Shown: positions 41,690 through 50,921 of the stretch, in pieces
How the letters are laid out: every line of letters begins with the position of its first letter
Position numbering within the stretch: position 1 is the stretch's first letter
Assembly: GCA_029852775.1 (NCBI GenBank)
Contig: LEKJ01000028.1
Location: 62,001 to 126,000, forward strand
Length of the DNA stretch: 64,000 nucleotides
Source of the DNA: Pasteurellaceae bacterium LFhippo2
GTDB taxonomy: Bacteria; Pseudomonadota; Gammaproteobacteria; Enterobacterales; Pasteurellaceae
Direction: 5' to 3'
The notes under the pieces: generated by a model
What the model was told of the DNA's origin: nothing
Seen by the model: only the letters and a program-made list of their open reading frames with translations
Databases searched by the model: none
Made by a program: the position numbers and the translations under genes

Positions 41690-41706
41690 CGGCAAGGGAC
41701 CATCTT
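41690..41706 (+). repeat. attR (degenerate tRNA 3' end)
   Basis: CGGCAAGGGACCATCTT, the tRNA-Ile2 3' end with two G's fewer than at attL. It marks the right junction of the element; chromosomal gpmA follows. Confidence 0.65.
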
Positions 41707-41874
41707 CTACTTTTCTCAATAAAATCAATCAGTTATAAATTTTCCTGTTTTTGAAAAATTCTTTCATTTATTTGTTTAAGATCATCTTTTTCACTCTATT
41801 TAGCTTTTAAATTAGTGAAAATTTTGCTATAAATAGCGAGTTTTCAATTTAACTTTCAATAATTAGGAGAACTT

Positions 41875-42558
41875 ATGGAATTAGTATTTATTCGTCACGG
41901 TTTCAGTGAGTGGAATGCTAAAAACTTATTCACAGGTTGGCGCGATGTTAACTTAACAGAGCGTGGTATCGAAGAAGCGAAAGCAGCAGGTAAGAAATTA
42001 TTTGAAGCGGGCTACGAATTTGATATCGCATTTACATCTGTTTTAACCCGTGCAATCAAAACGTGTAATATCGTGTTAGAAGAATCTAACCAATTATGGA
42101 TTCCACAAGTGAAAAACTGGCGCTTAAATGAGCGTCACTACGGTGCATTACAAGGCTTAGATAAAAAAGCAACGGCTGAACAATATGGTGATGAGCAAGT
42201 TCACATCTGGCGTCGTTCTTATGATATTTCTCCGCCAGATTTAGATCCACAAGATCCAAACTCTGCACACAACGACCGTCGTTATGCTCACTTACCAGCA
42301 GACGTTGTGCCAAATGCTGAAAACTTAAAAATCACATTAGAACGTGTATTACCATTCTGGGAAGACCAAATTGCACCAGCACTACTTTCTGGTAAACGTG
42401 TTCTTGTAACAGCACACGGTAACTCATTACGTGCATTAGCAAAACACATCATCGGTATTTCTGATGAAGAGATTATGGATTTCGAAATCCCTACTGGTCA
42501 GCCATTAGTATTAAAACTTGACGACAAATTAAACTTCGTTGAGAAATTCTATCTATAA
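41875..42558 (+). CDS. gpmA: 2,3-bisphosphoglycerate-dependent phosphoglycerate mutase
   Basis: Glycolytic enzyme interconverting 3- and 2-phosphoglycerate via a phosphohistidine. 227 residues. Catalytic RHG motif is [10 protein letters not shown] at residues 5-14 and the second His lies in [10 protein letters not shown] near 181. [11 protein letters not shown] is typical. AGGAG stands 6 bases before the ATG. First chromosomal gene right of the satellite. Confidence 0.96.
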   Translation: MELVFIRHGFSEWNAKNLFTGWRDVNLTERGIEEAKAAGKKLFEAGYEFDIAFTSVLTRAIKTCNIVLEESNQLWIPQVKNWRLNERHYGALQGLDKKATAEQYGDEQVHIWRRSYDISPPDLDPQDPNSAHNDRRYAHLPADVVPNAENLKITLERVLPFWEDQIAPALLSGKRVLVTAHGNSLRALAKHIIGISDEEIMDFEIPTGQPLVLKLDDKLNFVEKFYL

Positions 42559-42572
42559 TTGATTGAATAATG

Positions 42573-42605
42573 AAAACGCCCAGCTTGAAAAAGTGGGGCG
42601 TTTTT
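42573..42605 (+). terminator. gpmA terminator
   Basis: AAAACGCCC / GGGCGTTTTT with a 14-base loop. Confidence 0.8.
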
Positions 42606-42757
42606 GTTTTTAAGAAAACTATTTTTGTGATCTTCATCGAAAAATGAAATTTTTTAACTTTTTATTTGAAATATTGTTGATACCTTATCAATTCTTGTCA
42701 AAGGCGGTGAAATAAGGGTATTATGTAACCAGTTTGATTTTAGTAGAGGAGGTAAAT

Positions 42758-42943
42758 ATGATTGATAAAGCTAATCTAAAAGCAATTTCAACAGCTGTTG
42801 AATATGGCGATCTCCATATGAAAAGCTATAGTATCAAAGCGCCGACAAGAGATGAACGTTACAAGAAGTTTAAGGAGGCGATGAATGATTCAAAGAATTA
42901 CAGCAACAGTAGAGCTACACATCCTATTTTACCAAATAAGTAA
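42758..42943 (+). CDS. Small hypothetical protein, first of an overlapping pair
   Basis: 61 residues, basic, with RDERYKKFKEAMND near residue 38. A very strong GAGGAGG precedes the ATG. Its last 59 bases are shared in another frame with the start of the next gene, so the two are translationally coupled. No family recognised. The pattern of a small gene overlapping a larger partner recalls toxin-antitoxin or immunity pairs, but no motif supports it. Confidence 0.55.
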   Translation: MIDKANLKAISTAVEYGDLHMKSYSIKAPTRDERYKKFKEAMNDSKNYSNSRATHPILPNK

Positions 42944-43310
42944 GGATTTTGGTTTTAGCGAAGAAGACATACAATCTCATGAAGAAAGTATTTTCACATT
43001 GTTAGAATTGTGGGAACAGCAAGGATATGTGGAAGTTTATGAGAGTGTAGAAGAAAGAGAGTTAGGAAGAATTAAAGATTCTAGCAAAGCAATAGGTGCA
43101 GTTCCGTGGTATTTAGATTTATATCATGCTCGATTATCAAAGAATAATGATCCGTTATTAGTATTACGTCGAGATAGTGATATTTCATTTACAATTCGAT
43201 TCTTAGCGAATCATAATCAGATTTTCGGAGAAAAAGCAGATAAATATTCAAAGCTTGCTATGGATAGAATTAGAAAACGTATTGACGATTTTATTCAGTT
43301 GGGAAATTAA
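42885..43310 (+). CDS. Hypothetical protein, second of an overlapping pair
   Basis: 141 residues, acidic in the first half (FGFSEEDIQSHEESIFTLLE), helical. AGGAGG lies 6 bases before the ATG at 42885, inside the preceding gene. Ends just upstream of rnpB. Not recognised; no catalytic motif seen. Confidence 0.6.
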   Translation: MIQRITATVELHILFYQISKDFGFSEEDIQSHEESIFTLLELWEQQGYVEVYESVEERELGRIKDSSKAIGAVPWYLDLYHARLSKNNDPLLVLRRDSDISFTIRFLANHNQIFGEKADKYSKLAMDRIRKRIDDFIQLGN

Positions 43311-43323
43311 TTTTAATAAATAT

Positions 43324-43352
43324 TTGGTTATTTAGCTGAAATCCGCTATACT
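43324..43352 (+). promoter_or_regulatory. rnpB promoter
   Basis: TTGGTT (43324-43329) and TATACT (43347-43352) with a 17-base spacer; transcription would start at about 43360, the expected RNase P RNA 5' end. Confidence 0.6.
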
Positions 43353-43359
43353 TCGCGCC

Positions 43360-43739
<380 letters not shown>

Positions 43740-43750
43740 ATTTTCGAGAG

Positions 43751-43777
43751 CGAACAGAATTTTCTGTTCGTTTTTTT
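43751..43777 (+). terminator. rnpB terminator
   Basis: CGAACAGAA / TTCTGTTCG hairpin followed by seven T's. Confidence 0.9.
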
Positions 43778-43783
43778 GTATCC

Positions 43784-43805
43784 GTAGGGTGCGTGTAAAC
43801 GCACC
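43784..43805 (+). repeat. REP-like palindrome, family A, copy 6
   Basis: Exact copy of the 11473 repeat, immediately after the rnpB terminator. Confidence 0.85.
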
Positions 43806-43818
43806 ACATAACCTATAC

Positions 43819-43840
43819 GGTGCGTTTACACGCACCCTAC
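43819..43840 (-). repeat. REP-like palindrome, family A, copy 7 (inverted)
   Basis: Inverse partner of copy 6, 13 bases away, forming a head-to-head pair as at 27495-27552. It ends 13 bases before the zevA start. Confidence 0.85.
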
Positions 43841-43853
43841 AGCCCTACATAAT

Positions 43854-44492
43854 ATGAAAAAAATATTTTTAGCTCTATTTTCACTTCTGATTTCGGCACC
43901 CACTTTTGCCCATCCGCACTCTTTTATTGATATGCAAAACCAAGTGCTGATTAATCAAGGAAAGTTAGATGGTTTTAAAATGCGTTGGACTTTAGATGAA
44001 ATTTCATCATCAGAGATCTTATATGAGATTAAATCGGCGAAAAACCGCGATGAAGCGATTAAAAAAATCACAAAAGATTTAGATGAATCCGCTATTCATG
44101 CTCACTATTTTAGTGAGTTGTATGATGAAAAAGATCAGAAGATTAAGTTTAAGGCAGTGCCAGTAGATTCTTCAGTAGAAGTCCAAGAGCAGAATATTAT
44201 CTATAATTTTACGCTTGCTTTGGCGAAACCAGCGGATGTAAAAGGTTATGCGTTTCGTTTATATACATTTGAGCCTAGCTATTACATCGCAATGAATTAT
44301 GCAACCGAAAAAGATGTAACCAGTACGGAGCAGGATTTATGTAAAGTGACAATGATTGAGCCAAAAGTGAATCAAGACTTGAAACTTTATGCATCATCTC
44401 TAGATAAAACCCAAACACCAGATATGCCAGGAACAGGTAGCTTATCATTAGGTGGGCAATTTGCACAGACAGTGAGTGTGGTATGCAAATAA
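43854..44492 (+). CDS. zevA: ZevA-like periplasmic protein (DUF1007)
   Basis: 212 residues with a Sec signal peptide (about 1-19, ending PTFA) and a mature N-terminus HPHSFIDMQ, the DUF1007 hallmark whose His residues likely bind metal. In H. influenzae, ZevA with ZevB imports zinc. FKMRWTLDE is typical. Its stop lies inside the zevB start region (overlap of 10 bases), which fits coupled expression. Zinc specificity here is inferred from the homologue. Confidence 0.85.
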   Translation: MKKIFLALFSLLISAPTFAHPHSFIDMQNQVLINQGKLDGFKMRWTLDEISSSEILYEIKSAKNRDEAIKKITKDLDESAIHAHYFSELYDEKDQKIKFKAVPVDSSVEVQEQNIIYNFTLALAKPADVKGYAFRLYTFEPSYYIAMNYATEKDVTSTEQDLCKVTMIEPKVNQDLKLYASSLDKTQTPDMPGTGSLSLGGQFAQTVSVVCK

Positions 44493-45466
44493 AGGCGATT
44501 CGTTTCATCTTTATCTTTTTAGCGGTTGCATTGATAGCGACCGCATTATATCAAATCTATCCTTATCTACTTTTTAAGGTGATGGTGTGGCAACGCGCCT
44601 TTAACCTTGAACTCTCTTCTTCCCTTAAAGAGATTTCTCAAAATAGTACCCAAGCAGGTATTAGCCTGATTATTGTGAGTTTCCTGTATGGCGTATTTCA
44701 CGCAGTAGGGCCAGGTCACGGCAAATTTATTCTGACAAGTTATCTCTCTTTTGAGCAAACTAAACTTCCCCAAGCGATGAAAATTACTTTACTTTCAGCG
44801 CTAGTACAAGGATTGGTGGCGATTGGATTAGTTACTATTATTGTGGTGGTTTTTACCCTATCTCGTAGTTATTTCAATTTAACCTTGAAGTGGGTAGAGC
44901 GTGGTAGTTTTATTATAATGGCTCTGTTCGGGCTTTATTGGTGCTATCAAGCCTTTAAATATTTTAAAGCTAAACCAAAGCAATTTGTAATTAAGAAGAT
45001 ACAAGCTATTCAACCTAAATCGCCCTTGATCGCACCGAAACAGCATATTCATTCCGAAAATTGTGGCTGTGGGCACAAGCATCTGCCTTCTTCTAATGAA
45101 ATGGAAAGTGCTAAGGATTGGAAAACAACGGCGATGCTGATTTTTAGTATCGGCTTGCGTCCTTGTTCTGGGGCGATTCTAGTACTGTTTTTAGCTTATA
45201 CGTTGGATTTGTATCTTTGGGGTGTCATTTCCACTTTAGCAATGGCATTTGGAACGGGGATTACCTTAACGCTTTTTGCAATGGTTGTGCTATTTGCTCG
45301 CCAAAAAGCGGTTAAGGCGAGTCGTTGGTATCTCTCTGTAGCTGTGAGCAAGCGGTTAGTTTTTGCAAGTAAATTGCTAATCGGATTACTACTGATAGGC
45401 TTTGGAATAATGCTTTTTCACAGTAGTTTGATTGATACTAGCTCTAATTTATTGTTCAAACGTTAA
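44483..45466 (+). CDS. zevB: ZevB-like zinc (nickel/cobalt-type) transporter
   Basis: 327-residue membrane protein of the RcnA/NicO-like superfamily. Several transmembrane helices; the metal motif GVFHAVGPGHGKF near residue 70 and a second GLRPCSGAI near 230; a His/Cys-rich cytoplasmic loop (HIHSENCGCGHKH) between. Partner of ZevA. Overlaps zevA by ten bases. Confidence 0.85.
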   Translation: MQIKAIRFIFIFLAVALIATALYQIYPYLLFKVMVWQRAFNLELSSSLKEISQNSTQAGISLIIVSFLYGVFHAVGPGHGKFILTSYLSFEQTKLPQAMKITLLSALVQGLVAIGLVTIIVVVFTLSRSYFNLTLKWVERGSFIIMALFGLYWCYQAFKYFKAKPKQFVIKKIQAIQPKSPLIAPKQHIHSENCGCGHKHLPSSNEMESAKDWKTTAMLIFSIGLRPCSGAILVLFLAYTLDLYLWGVISTLAMAFGTGITLTLFAMVVLFARQKAVKASRWYLSVAVSKRLVFASKLLIGLLLIGFGIMLFHSSLIDTSSNLLFKR

Positions 45467-45570
45467 CATATTATTAATTTTTTTGATTTAATAAATTAAA
45501 AAAACTTTTCATCTGTTAAAAAATGATTAAAATGCACAGGTTATTTTTCTTTTATATGAGGTCTTACTAA

Positions 45571-47019
45571 ATGGATAGTATTGTTTCCATCTTTGAAAGT
45601 ATGCTCCAATGGATTGTTGATAATGTTGACGGTCCACTTTGGGATATTACAGTCCTAACTCTTTTAGGTGTTGGTCTATTTTTTACCATTACCACTGGTT
45701 TAGTACAGTTACGCTTATTACCGCGTAGTATTCGTGAAATGTGGTCTGGTCGTGCGGCTGAAGGCGATTCATTAACACCATTCCAAGCATTCGCAACGGG
45801 GCTTGCAAGCCGAGTTGGTGTAGGTAATATCGGCGGTGTGGCAACCGCTATCGCGTTGGGTGGTCCAGGTGCTGTATTCTGGATGTGGTTGACTGCATTA
45901 ATTGGTATGAGTAGTGCTTTCGCTGAATCTTCGCTTGCGCAAGTTTATAAAACTCGTGATCCAAATGGTATGTTCCGTGGTGGCCCAGCTTACTATATTA
46001 CTCGTGGTTTAAAAGCGCCTTGGTTAGCAATGGCATTTGCGGTTACCTTGATTTTTACTTTCGGTTTTGCTTTCAATGCTGTTCAAGCCAACTCAATTGT
46101 TGAAGCAACGCGTAACGCTTGGGAGTGGGATGCGAATATCGTTGGCATTGTTCTTGTCGTATTGACTGCAGCAATTATCTTTGGCGGTATTAAACGCGTT
46201 GCACAGGTTTCATCAAAAGTGGTTCCGATGATGGCTCTGTTCTATCTTATTATGGCGATGATCATTTTAGGTATGAATCTTGAAAAAGTGCCTGGGGTAA
46301 TTCACGCGATTGTTGTGAGTGCTTTTGACTTCTCTGCAATGGCTGGTGGTATGTTTGGAGCTTTATTCTCGAAAGCGATGTTAATGGGTATCAAACGTGG
46401 CCTATTCTCTAATGAAGCTGGTATGGGTTCAGCACCTAACTCTGCTGCAACTTCAGACGCAAAACACCCTGCAAGCCAAGGTTTAATCCAAATGTTAGGC
46501 GTATTTGTAGATACGATCATTGTATGTACTTGTACAGCGGTTATTATTTTATTATCAAATGATTACGGTAGTGAAAGTTTACGTGGTGTTTCATTAACTC
46601 AAAAAGCATTAGAGTTCCACGTTGGTGAGTTCGGCTTACATTTCCTTGCATTTATTCTATTATTATTCTGCTACACATCAATCATTGGTAACTATGCTTA
46701 TGCAGAAACAAATATTCGTTATCTTCGTAATAAACCAGGTTTTGTGCTTGCTTTCCGCTTATTAGTATTATTCTTTGTGTACTTTGGCGCGGTGCGTGAT
46801 GGCGGTATTGTATGGGCATTTGCAGATACCGTGATGGCATCAATGGCGATGATCAACTTAGTGGCGATTATTCTATTAGCTCCAATTGTTTGGGTAATCT
46901 TAAAAGACTACCAAAAACAAATTAAAGCGGGTATTGAACAGCCAGTATTTAAAATTGAAGAGCATCCAGAGTTAATTAGACGAGGTGTTGATCCATTAAT
47001 TTGGAAGTCAAAAGACTAA
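45571..47019 (+). CDS. Sodium:alanine/glycine symporter (AGCS family)
   Basis: 482 residues with about ten or eleven membrane helices. FATGLASRVGVGNIGGVATAIALGGPGAVFWMW (about 70-105) is the AGCS signature region; GMGSAPNSAATSDAKHP and GIKRGLFSNEAG are characteristic. Likely takes up alanine or glycine with sodium. Monocistronic, with a shared terminator against greA. Confidence 0.92.
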   Translation: MDSIVSIFESMLQWIVDNVDGPLWDITVLTLLGVGLFFTITTGLVQLRLLPRSIREMWSGRAAEGDSLTPFQAFATGLASRVGVGNIGGVATAIALGGPGAVFWMWLTALIGMSSAFAESSLAQVYKTRDPNGMFRGGPAYYITRGLKAPWLAMAFAVTLIFTFGFAFNAVQANSIVEATRNAWEWDANIVGIVLVVLTAAIIFGGIKRVAQVSSKVVPMMALFYLIMAMIILGMNLEKVPGVIHAIVVSAFDFSAMAGGMFGALFSKAMLMGIKRGLFSNEAGMGSAPNSAATSDAKHPASQGLIQMLGVFVDTIIVCTCTAVIILLSNDYGSESLRGVSLTQKALEFHVGEFGLHFLAFILLLFCYTSIIGNYAYAETNIRYLRNKPGFVLAFRLLVLFFVYFGAVRDGGIVWAFADTVMASMAMINLVAIILLAPIVWVILKDYQKQIKAGIEQPVFKIEEHPELIRRGVDPLIWKSKD

Positions 47020-47025
47020 AAGAAT

Positions 47026-47057
47026 AAAAGGCTGATTTCTAAGAAATCAGCCTTTTT
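47026..47057. terminator. Bidirectional terminator between symporter and greA
   Basis: AAAAGGCTGATTTCT / AGAAATCAGCCTTTT inverted repeat with A and T runs on either side. Serves the plus-strand symporter gene and the minus-strand greA. Confidence 0.85.
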
Positions 47058-47079
47058 TATGTATATTACACTAAGCAAA

Positions 47080-47556
47080 TTAGATATATTGAACATCAAT
47101 AATATCAAATTCAACTTTGCCACCTGGTGTTGTGATTGTTACGCTATCATCAACTTCTTTACCCACTAAACCACGCGCAATCGGTGAATTTACAGAAATT
47201 AAGCTTTCTTTGATATTCGCTTCATCATCGCCCACAATGCGATAGGTTACTTCTTCTTCAGTTTCCACGTTTAATAGCGTCACTGTTGTACCAAAAATCA
47301 CTTTGCCATTGTTTGGCATTTTAGTGACATCGATGATTTGTGCGTTACCTAATTTACCTTCAATTTCTTGAATACGGCCTTCGCAGAAGCCTTGTTGTTC
47401 ACGAGCTGCGTGGTATTCTGCATTCTCTTTTAAATCGCCGTGTTCGCGTGCTTCAGCAATTGATTTGATAATTTCAGGACGGCGTACATTTTTTAAAAAA
47501 TCTAACTCTTCGCGTAGTTGTTCAGCACCACGCACAGTCATTGGAATTTGTTTCAT
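47080..47556 (-). CDS. greA: Transcription elongation factor GreA
   Basis: 158 residues. N-terminal coiled coil ([43 protein letters not shown]) with acidic tip residues, which stimulates RNA cleavage by stalled RNA polymerase; C-terminal FKBP-like domain. ATG at 47556. Divergent from dacB. Confidence 0.96.
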   Translation of the reverse strand: MKQIPMTVRGAEQLREELDFLKNVRRPEIIKSIAEAREHGDLKENAEYHAAREQQGFCEGRIQEIEGKLGNAQIIDVTKMPNNGKVIFGTTVTLLNVETEEEVTYRIVGDDEANIKESLISVNSPIARGLVGKEVDDSVTITTPGGKVEFDIIDVQYI

Positions 47557-47633
47557 AGTTACCTTTTAGTTTACGAATAATTTTGAAAGGCGTATTATTC
47601 AATTTCTTTCAAAAAATAGCAACTGAAACAACT

Positions 47634-49070
47634 ATGCAACATAGAATAAAACCAACAAAATCAATTATTTTTTCTAGTTTATTTTTTGCTTTTTCAGCGC
47701 AAGCGAATATTGATGTAGCAACTTATCTCCCAAATTTACCAAAAGGTACATCCGTTAGCTTTATTGCAAAAAATCTTGATACCAACCAAATTATTGCTGA
47801 TTACCGTAGCCAAGAGTTTATGCTTCCAGCTAGCACTCAAAAAGTATTTACCGCATTAACCGCAAAATTAGTTTTGCCGGAAGATTTTAAATTTCAAACA
47901 GCATTGTTAACTAATGGCGAAACAAATAATGGTACTTTGAATGGCGATCTTATTGCTAAATTTACAGGCGATCCAACGCTTACAACCGGTCAGTTAAGCC
48001 AATTAATTTACCAATTAAAACAGCAAGGCATTAATAAAATTAGTGGTGATCTAGTGATGGATACTTCTGTATTTGCCAGCCACGATAAAGCAGCAGGCTG
48101 GGTTTGGAACGATCTCTCTATTTGTTTTAGCTCTCCGCCGGCAGCGGTAAATATCGATAATAATTGCTTCTATTCCAATCTAGATGCGAGTAAAAATGCT
48201 GGAGAGCTTATTACTGTTGATACGCCATCGGCTTATCCGGTGGAAGTGGTGAGTTCTGCTTATGTGGTGGATAAATCTGAATCGGGTTATTGCCAGTTAG
48301 ATGCAGTTGTAGGACACGACAATCATTACTATATTAAAGGCTGTTTAGCTCGCCAAGAAAAGCCTTTTGGGTTAAGTTTTGCAGTGCAAGAGCCGACAGT
48401 TTATGGGGCAGAAGTAATCAAAAATAACTTTAAAAGAGCAGGAATTGAATTTAATGGTAAAGTTTCTGTGGCAAATAAACCGCAAGATGGGAAATTATTG
48501 AGTGAGCATTATTCAGCCCCGTTAGCTGATTTGCTTAAGAAAATGATGAAAAAATCGGATAATCAAATTGCGGATAGTCTATTTCGCACCATCGCAAATC
48601 AATACCATAAACGCTCTGCAACCTTCCCTTTAGCGAGTCAGACAATGCGTAGCGTATTAAAAAGCAAAGCGGGTGTTGATTTTGCAAATAGTGTCATTGT
48701 CGATGGTTCAGGACTATCGCGTCATAATCAAGTCAGTGCTGAAACAATGTTGGATACTTTAGAAGTGATTGCTAAAAATGAAGAGGTTTTGCATTTATTT
48801 GACTCTTTTCCAATTGCAGGTGTAGATGGCACTATTTCAGGGCGTGGTTCTATTAGCAAAGAGCCTTTAGCACATAATTTAATTGCTAAAACAGGGGCTT
48901 TAAAAGGGGTTTATAACCTTGCTGGATTTATGAAAAATGCCAAGGGTGAGCGCATTGCTTTTGTGCAATTTATCAGTGGTTATTCGACGGGAGAATTAGA
49001 AAGCAAGACCAAGCGAGCACCGTTAAATCAATTTGAAAATAGTCTGTATATGGCGTTGTATGGGGAGTAA
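47634..49070 (+). CDS. dacB: D-alanyl-D-alanine carboxypeptidase/endopeptidase (PBP4)
   Basis: Periplasmic penicillin-binding protein 4, 478 residues. Signal peptide about 1-23 (SLFFAFSAQA). Active-site S-x-x-K is in PASTQKVFTAL, S-x-N in KKSDNQIAD, and K-T-G in AKTGALKG. The ATG at 47634 begins the signal peptide; an upstream TTG would add 17 residues. Confidence 0.93.
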   Translation: MQHRIKPTKSIIFSSLFFAFSAQANIDVATYLPNLPKGTSVSFIAKNLDTNQIIADYRSQEFMLPASTQKVFTALTAKLVLPEDFKFQTALLTNGETNNGTLNGDLIAKFTGDPTLTTGQLSQLIYQLKQQGINKISGDLVMDTSVFASHDKAAGWVWNDLSICFSSPPAAVNIDNNCFYSNLDASKNAGELITVDTPSAYPVEVVSSAYVVDKSESGYCQLDAVVGHDNHYYIKGCLARQEKPFGLSFAVQEPTVYGAEVIKNNFKRAGIEFNGKVSVANKPQDGKLLSEHYSAPLADLLKKMMKKSDNQIADSLFRTIANQYHKRSATFPLASQTMRSVLKSKAGVDFANSVIVDGSGLSRHNQVSAETMLDTLEVIAKNEEVLHLFDSFPIAGVDGTISGRGSISKEPLAHNLIAKTGALKGVYNLAGFMKNAKGERIAFVQFISGYSTGELESKTKRAPLNQFENSLYMALYGE

Positions 49071-49537
49071 TTGCCTTTTATGTAGGGGGCGTGTTAAGCA
49101 AATGCACGATTGAGACGCTTGCACTAGCAATTCTATATATTAAAAATTCGTAGAAATAGGGTTTATTTCTGTCCGTAACATATTGAATTATTAAGTGTTA
49201 TTCGGTATTACGTAGCAGTTGCACAAGACTTAACTTTATGTTTCTGCTACATTTTCTTGTCTTCTCAATCATGAGAGAGAGTCTGGTTTTTCATTGAATA
49301 AGAATAAGAAAGTTCGTAATGGCTCGTTTCTAATCTTCCACAACAACCTGCTAAATGGTTTAATACGAATGAAATCACGTGTCATGCAATGATATTAGAT
49401 AATCAATCGGTAAAAGATGGCATCCCCGATTACACTTACAAACTATTCATCGTTCATTAAAAAAATTTAGTAACAGGTTTGCTTGTTGAAAAGCGAATGG
49501 AGAGAAATATATGTTATTGGCGGTTAAATAGCCAATT
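49071..49537. other. Gap between dacB and prfB
   Basis: Nearly 470 bases without a gene. Begins with TGTAGGGGGCGTG, a solo GTAG hairpin remnant. Around 49270-49460 there are short protein-like stretches in several frames (for example WFNTNEITCHAMILDNQSVK) interrupted by stops, so it may be a decayed gene, but I do not recognise it. Confidence 0.4.
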
Positions 49538-49590
49538 GTAGAAGATCAGACTTGATCTTCTACATATGTCGGGCATCAATGCCGACCTAC
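49538..49590. repeat. GTAG-bounded palindrome family D, and neighbour
   Basis: 49538-49563 is a near-perfect palindrome (GTAGAAGATCA..TGATCTTCTAC); 49568-49590 is GTCGGGCAT..ATGCCGACCTAC. Both end in CTAC. The first also exists, split by an IS, at 60897-61650. They follow prfB and may act as its terminator. Confidence 0.7.
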
Positions 49591-49594
49591 ATTG

Positions 49595-50693
49595 TTATAA
49601 TCCTGCTTTCAAACTCGCTTCAATAAAGCGGTCTAAATCGCCATCTAACACAGCTTGAGTATTACGGTTTTCCACGCCAGTACGTAAATCTTTAATACGT
49701 GAATCATCCAACACATAAGAACGGATCTGACTTCCCCAACCGATATCTGATTTATTATCTTCCATCGCTTGTTTATCAGCATTTTTCTTCATCATTTCCA
49801 TCTCATACAATTTCGCTTTTAACTGCTTCATTGCCTGATCTTTATTTTGATGTTGTGAACGACCGTTCTGGCATTGCACTACAATACCTGATGGCATATG
49901 GGTAATACGCACCGCAGATTCGGTTTTATTTACGTGCTGACCGCCCGCGCCTGATGCTCGATAAACGTCAATACGTAAGTCCGCAGGGTTGATTTCGATA
50001 TCAATATCATCATCAATTTCAGGGTAAACGAAAGCCGCAGAGAATGATGTATGGCGGCGATTATTTGAGTCAAACGGACTCTTGCGCACTAAACGGTGAA
50101 TCCCTGTTTCAGTACGCAACCAACCAAATGCATATTCGCCTGAAACGCGAATTGTCGCAGATTTTAAGCCCGCCACATCGCCATCGGAAACTTCCACTAA
50201 TTCGGTTTTAAAACCTTTGCTTTCTGCCCAACGTAAATACATACGCAGTAGCATCTCTGTCCAGTCTTGTGCCTCCGTACCGCCAGAACCTGCTTGTAAG
50301 TCCACATAGCAGTCGGCTGCATCGTGTTCGCCACTAAACATACGGCGAAATTCTAATTGCGCTAATTTTTCTTCTAATTGATTTGCTTCTAATTGCGCTT
50401 CGTTAAATGTATCTTCATCTTCTGCTTCAACGGCTAATTCAATTAAGCCTTCAACATCTTCAATCCCTTGATCTAAAGCTTTAATGGTATTTACCACCAT
50501 CTCAAGTGCTGAACGCTCTTTACCTAATGCTTGAGCCTTTTCGGGCATATTCCAAATTTCTGGTTGTTCAAGCTCGGCATTAACTTCTTCTAGGCGTTCG
50601 ACTTTAAGATCAAAGTCAAAGATACCCCCTAAGGGTATTTGTACGCTCTGCTAAGTCTGTTAATTGAGTTCTAATTGGGTTAAGTTCAAACAT
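49595..50693 (-). CDS. prfB: Peptide chain release factor 2 (programmed frameshift)
   Basis: Recognises UGA and UAA stop codons. ATG at 50693 opens 25 codons ending CTT TGA (50621-50616). Here +1 frameshifting at AGGGGG-TATCTT-TGA-C continues with GAC at 50617 for 340 codons, giving 365 residues, the E. coli length. The SPF anticodon-mimic tripeptide ([12 protein letters not shown]) and the GGQ catalytic motif (GAGGQHVN) are intact. High RF2 would favour termination at the UGA (autoregulation). Usually followed by lysS; not here. Confidence 0.96.
50615..50636 (-). promoter_or_regulatory. prfB frameshift site
   Basis: On the minus strand: internal Shine-Dalgarno-like AGGGGG, three bases (TAT), then CTT TGA C. 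This is the standard +1 recoding signal of bacterial prfB. Confidence 0.95.
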
Positions 50694-50921
50694 ATTTTAT
50701 CCTTCTTAATTTTTGAGACGCGAGATTATAGCAAAATAACGGTAAGCGGTCAGTTTTCTATTTTTATTTACCATTTGATTTATATTTTGTTTGAATTAAT
50801 TTGGAATTTACAAAATTTACTTTCTAGTTGTACAAAATTTATCAATATGCTATATTTTGAGCTCCATTCAGTAGTACGAATTTGAGTTTTTTATCAAAAA
50901 TTTTTATACAGTGAGGATCTT

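Larger units (their letters stand above)
31139..41707. mobile_element. Satellite-like integrated element in tRNA-Ile2
   Basis: About 10.6 kb between the tRNA 3' end and a degenerate copy of it (41690-41706). All genes are on the plus strand: P4-type integrase, AlpA-like regulator, coiled-coil protein, P2-type major capsid protein, several small unknown genes, an Ash/Icd-like gene, a second (frameshifted) AlpA-like gene, and a DUF927 replication protein followed by an iteron-rich A+T segment. TGATCCCTAAA repeats lie just inside both ends. No terminase, portal, tail or lysis genes are recognised, so it would need a helper phage. Boundaries are inferred from the tRNA repeat. Confidence 0.82.
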
